Assembly (NCBI GenBank): GCA_964035015.1 | Contig: OZ035998.1 | Location: 18,474,260-18,538,259, forward strand | Source of the DNA: Corallium rubrum | Lineage: Eukaryota; Cnidaria; Anthozoa; Scleralcyonacea; Coralliidae | Length of the DNA stretch: 64,000 bases | Reading direction: 5' to 3' | In this document: positions 60,378 to 64,000 of the stretch, one piece after another | Layout of the letters: each line of letters opens with the position of its first letter | Numbering within the stretch: position 1 is the first letter of the stretch | The notes under the pieces: generated by a model | Databases searched by the model: none | Told to the model about the DNA's origin: nothing | Seen by the model: the letters and a program-made list of their open reading frames with translations, nothing else | Translations under genes and position numbers: made by a program

Positions 60378-60488
60378 TGTTTAGGTTTAGGGCCACCGGG
60401 GGTTGTGGGTTAGGGTTAGGGTTGCCGGGGGGTTGTGGTTAGGTTTAGGGTAAGGTTTAGAGGTTAGGGTTGGGGTGTGGGGGTTGGG
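60378..60488. repeat. Degenerate telomere-like G-rich repeats
   Basis: About 110 bp of TTAGGG, TTTAGGG and GGTTGTGG-type units (for example GGGTTAGGGTTAGGGTTGCC). They are consistent with an interstitial telomeric-type tract, although too irregular to be a chromosome end. Confidence 0.6.
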
Positions 60489-60911
60489 AATTAGATTCTT
60501 AAAATTAACGATTAATTAAATTGGTAATTATATATAGGCATTTCACACTTACTGATTATTGGTAATTGTAGGTAGGAGGATATGCTGTCTAGCTACGACC
60601 ATCGTGAAGGGACGTCAGACAACCTCGTACCCTGGTTGGGGCTGGTCACGTGTTTAGAGGGCAAAAGTACAACTTACTGGGGGGGGGGGGGGTAATTTTG
60701 AAACGTGGCTACTAGTAAACTGATGAATCACGTAAAGACAATGTTTTTATAATGTGATTTACAGTATTTTATTGAATTGAATTGAATTGTATTGAATGTT
60801 TTAATACTTGAATAGCAATTTACAAAAATTATAAATTGAAAAACTCAAGTTTACATGGAATAGAAGAACAAAATGTATAAAAGATTACAGTAGCTAGATA
60901 TATGTAATACA

Positions 60912-61200
60912 TTACAGTATTGGACAAAAGTTTAAGACCACCAGTGATATTTCATTGAAAAACAACAAAATTGTATTTTAATTGAGTCAAAACTCAGTTA
61001 AGGGGTTTTATGAGTGGAATTTTGTATAAACAAGTCTTCTAGTAAACGTTTTACACCATAAGCACATGTCATTTTTGTATCAGTCAGTATTTCACGCCGT
61101 CAATATCTCAAGTATAATAATTGCAAAACATTGCGAGACATATTTCACAAAACGTTGCGCGAAGTTTAAATGCATCCTACAGTTTGGTGAAACCTGACAA
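60912..61200. mobile_element. Tc1-like element remnant (one terminus)
   Basis: TACAGTATTGGACAAAAGTT followed by TAAGACCACC closely matches the usual Tc1-family terminus. No transposase frame and no partner TIR were found, so this is an end fragment. Confidence 0.5.
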
Positions 61201-61243
61201 GCAATGGAAAGCCACACAGGTTCATAAAACGAGGGGGTGTTAC

Positions 61244-61892
61244 CACTGATCTCTATATAAACTGGATGGGCCATTGGGACGGATTTTGCGTGCCAGTTGT
61301 ATGATGACATGACCACTACCCAAGATGGCTGCCACTGAAGTTCATATAGCTTTCGTAGATTGAAAACAGACAAAAAGAGTCATTTTAAGAAAATTTAAAC
61401 GAATGTAAGGACACAAGAAGTACTTTTAAGGTTTAAGAAGTACATAAGGTTTAAGACGTTCATTTCTTGTATTTGTTTCGGTTACTGAGCTTTCAGTGCC
61501 AAAACGAACAACTTCACGATAATATAAACTGAAAAACAGACTATAAAATCTACGAATTTAAGAATTCAATTTTAGATCTTTTATAGTAATCTTAATGGCT
61601 TAACAATATTTCGTGTTGTGTACTTGCCATCGTTTGACTGTATTTGTTGTTAAACAGTGAAAACTAAACGAACCGGCATCTGTTGTTTGTTTTACGGCTT
61701 TTCCGACTCCCCGGCACAGCACACATAATATTCCTACCCCCGGATAATCTGACCGTACTGACGTCAAGATTGCTTATGCTAATCAACTTTATTAGGATTG
61801 GGAACAAGTTCTAAGGCCGCAATGCGTCATATGTTCCACTACGTAAGATGGCGACGACTGGCACGAAATGTTTGACTGCTGGCCATAGGGAA
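61244..61892. mobile_element. hAT-like element C, copy 2 (inverted)
   Basis: It starts CACTGATCTCTATATAAACT and is the reverse complement of 58190-58826 throughout (for example AACCGGCATCTGTTGTTTG, GGTTTAAGACG). The outer 25-30 bp of the other TIR are missing. Flanks GGTGTTAC and GGGGTTAC may be an eroded duplication. Confidence 0.75.
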
Positions 61893-61955
61893 GGGGTTAC
61901 ACGTTGCCATTAACACGAGACAGGTTTCACTAAAAATTGTAGAAGCTTGTCAAGG

Positions 61956-62225
61956 CAGGGACGTAGCCAGGGGGGGAGCCGTGGGAGCCGCGGCTCCCCC
62001 CCCCCCTTTGATATAAAACAACAGACATGTAACTACAAAACTGATGCAATATGCCATTGTGTCGGGAAATAAACTGTAAACAGTGTATTCAATCTACTGT
62101 TTTGAGTATTTTATGACAATTTTTAACCTTTAGAGTCTGTAAAATCTTCCTCCAAAAGCCAGGAAATGGCATTTTTTATTTTGATTTCGGCTCCCCCCCC
62201 TTTCGAAATCCTGGCTACGTGCCTG
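61956..62225. mobile_element. hAT-type MITE with 8-bp duplication
   Basis: The termini CAGGGACGTAGCCAGG and CCTGGCTACGTGCCTG (one mismatch) are flanked by a perfect TGTCAAGG duplication (61948-61955 and 62226-62233). Poly-G and poly-C runs near both ends are complementary. The 270-bp interior is non-coding. Confidence 0.9.
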
Positions 62226-62231
62226 TGTCAA

Positions 62232-62435
62232 GGGAAATTGTTTAAGGAAAATCTTGTTTAAGGAAAAGCTTGTTTAAGGAAAAGCTTGTTTAAGGAAAAG
62301 CTTATTTAAGGCAAAGATTGACAAGGGGAAGTTTAGGGAAAATTTGTTCGAGGAAAAACGTGTCAAAGAAAAACTTGTTCACTCAAGAAAAATAACTTGT
62401 TTAAGGAAAAGCTTGTTCAAGAAAAAGCTTGGGAT
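62232..62435. repeat. Minisatellite, unit about 16-17 bp
   Basis: About eleven direct copies of variants of AAAGCTTGTTTAAGGAA, most regular at 62240-62315. The first copy includes the right target duplication of the preceding hAT MITE. Confidence 0.9.
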
Positions 62436-62817
62436 GAAAACAGTTGTCAAGGAAAACTCCGTCATGTGTACATGTACGAGGTTTTATTTTCTGAAACAGA
62501 CTAGAATGATACGACATGTTCAATGTTCAGGAATGTTTATTTCAGTTTTTTTCTTCTACATATTCTGCTATTTCCGTTATCTACCATCTAAACTATATGA
62601 AGTCTTTTTTCATCAACAGTCTTTATCTTTTATCTGAAATAAAAACAAAAATCTCTTTTGTAGACTTATTTTCTTTCTTAATCATACACAAATTAAAGTA
62701 AGAATATGAAGTTAACTTGACGTTGAAGTAAACAGTAGCATTTCAGGCCCGTCGTTAAGTGTTTTGGATGAGTGCGGACGAGCACCGGAGTCTAGATCAG
62801 GGGTTCCATGCAGGGTA

Positions 62818-63522
62818 CAGTCGAACCTCTATTAAGCGGCCACCTTCTGGGAATGGCTTTGTGGCCGCTCAATAGAGGTGGCCGCTTAATAGAGTGATGC
62901 CAACAGTGGGCCTTGAGTGTGGTCAAATGTCCTTTTATTCCATTCTAAAACATTGATAACAGTAACAAGTAGACTTTGAAAAAACCAACAAGTAGTTAAC
63001 AAAACAGTTTTCAAAAACCGAAAAAATAATAAAACAAAGGAGCAACGAAAAGAATAACAAAAATACCACATGTTGGCTTAAAATAGTTATCAATGTGCAT
63101 CTGTCGCTGCGGTGCACTAAGTTTCAAAGCGCAAAGAAAGTCATTTGTCTTTGAAATTGACAGAGCTAGCTCCTCATATGCATGATACTGTGCGAAATTC
63201 TGCGATCTCAGCACGCCAAATCCCTGCATAATCCCTGAATTTCATTACATGTAAACTTGAAGCATGAGGTTTCAAGTGACATGTGTTGAATGAAATACAT
63301 GTACTTACTGACAGCAACTAAGTGCTCTATGGTCTCTTATTTAGCTCAAGTTTTAGTTTCGGTTCTCTTGCGGTAAAAATTGTTCCTAAGATAAATTAAG
63401 CTGGCCGCTTAATACAGGTAAAAAACAATACGAAATACCAATTGGGACCGCTCGTAGGTGGCCGTGGCCGTTTAATAGAGGGTGGCCGCTTAATAGAGGG
63501 CCACTTAATAGAGGTTCGACTG
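62818..63522. mobile_element. Mariner-type non-autonomous element (705 bp)
   Basis: The termini CAGTCGAACCTCTATTAAG and CTTAATAGAGGTTCGACTG are perfect inverted repeats flanked by TA (62816-62817 and 63523-63524). Subterminal modules TGGCCGCTTAATAGAGG repeat at both ends. The small ORFs inside show no transposase motifs. Confidence 0.9.
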
Positions 63523-63524
63523 TA

Positions 63525-64000
63525 TATATTTTCTGAGAAATTTAAAATGAAAAAAGGTTGTCTTAACTCTTGGTGCGACCTTTCCGTGCAGCTGGCAAAC
63601 AAGTTACCATTTGGACAGAAGTCACTAGTTCTAGGTGCAATGCGAAAGTTTTACAGGCGTTAAAATTCTTGACACTTGCAACTAGTTAGTTGGTCTGATT
63701 TTCGACTGTCAGTATATAGTGCAGGCTTTATCTCGAGGATGGGTAAATGAGAACACTTAATTGAATAGCAATCGTGTTGTAGGAAAGGTATTAAACGTTA
63801 TGCAAGTTTCAAAATATGTTATAAATTGCGGTAAAAAGTAGAAAAGGCATGTTATATACACGTGCATGCGCGGAGGGACACGTCGAACATGCACAAAAAT
63901 CAACCGAATGAAAAGTTTTTCTCTGAATTGTTAAACCGTTTTCCAGAGTGATAATCTACTCAATTATCAAGTAAGATAATCAAATTTGAATTGATAATCA
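63525..64000. other. Right edge of window, no gene
   Basis: No exon, RNA or element terminus was recognised here; a 73-codon plus-strand ORF at 63442-63663 begins inside the mariner-type element and shows no domain. Confidence 0.4.

Overview
The window looks like a nuclear contig from an invertebrate metazoan, most likely a cnidarian or another early-branching animal. The base composition is AT-rich. Two spliced genes with animal-type introns lie in a dense bed of transposons: CR1-like LINEs, a BEL/Pao retrotransposon, a solo LTR, hAT-, Mutator- and mariner-type non-autonomous elements, and many foldbacks. The taxon is an inference; no rRNA or mitochondrial marker is present. I see no CRISPR, operon or prokaryotic signature.

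Two host genes were reconstructed, both on the minus strand. (1) A complete LDHD gene (mitochondrial FAD-linked D-lactate dehydrogenase) runs from its ATG at 44535 to its stop at 21113. It has 12 coding exons that join in phase into a 493-residue protein. (2) The 5' part of a Raver gene (ribonucleoprotein PTB-binding protein, RRM family) starts at 17041 and leaves the window on the left. Exons 1-4 (84, 42, 40 and 509 nt) join in phase to give RRM1, RRM2 and the start of RRM3.

Layout. 1-2.3 kb: tandem foldback elements. 2.3-17 kb: Raver and its introns, which hold a 5'-truncated CR1 LINE (8.2-11.1 kb, minus) with a 270-bp GATA tail, inside a TTAA-flanked inverted-repeat element. 17-21 kb: intergenic, with a Mutator-like MITE nested in a hAT-like element, a mariner-type MITE and a long foldback. 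21-44.5 kb: LDHD, whose introns hold hairpins, a LINE 3' end, nested TIR elements, about 2 kb of polypyrimidine split by a solo LTR, and a pentanucleotide array growing out of a splice donor. 44.8-55 kb: a decayed BEL/Pao element carrying an apparently intact CR1 LINE (one 1120-codon ORF from 47108) and a 221-bp Mutator-like MITE. 55-64 kb: no host exon recognised; several TIR elements, a 52-bp perfect palindrome, a minisatellite and telomere-like repeats.

The items most worth following up are two splice-site changes in LDHD (a donor expanded into a tandem pentamer, and a duplicated acceptor), the intact CR1 ORF with a signal-peptide-like N terminus plus a 2A-like DISLNPGP motif before a PHD-type finger, and several precisely dated nested insertions.
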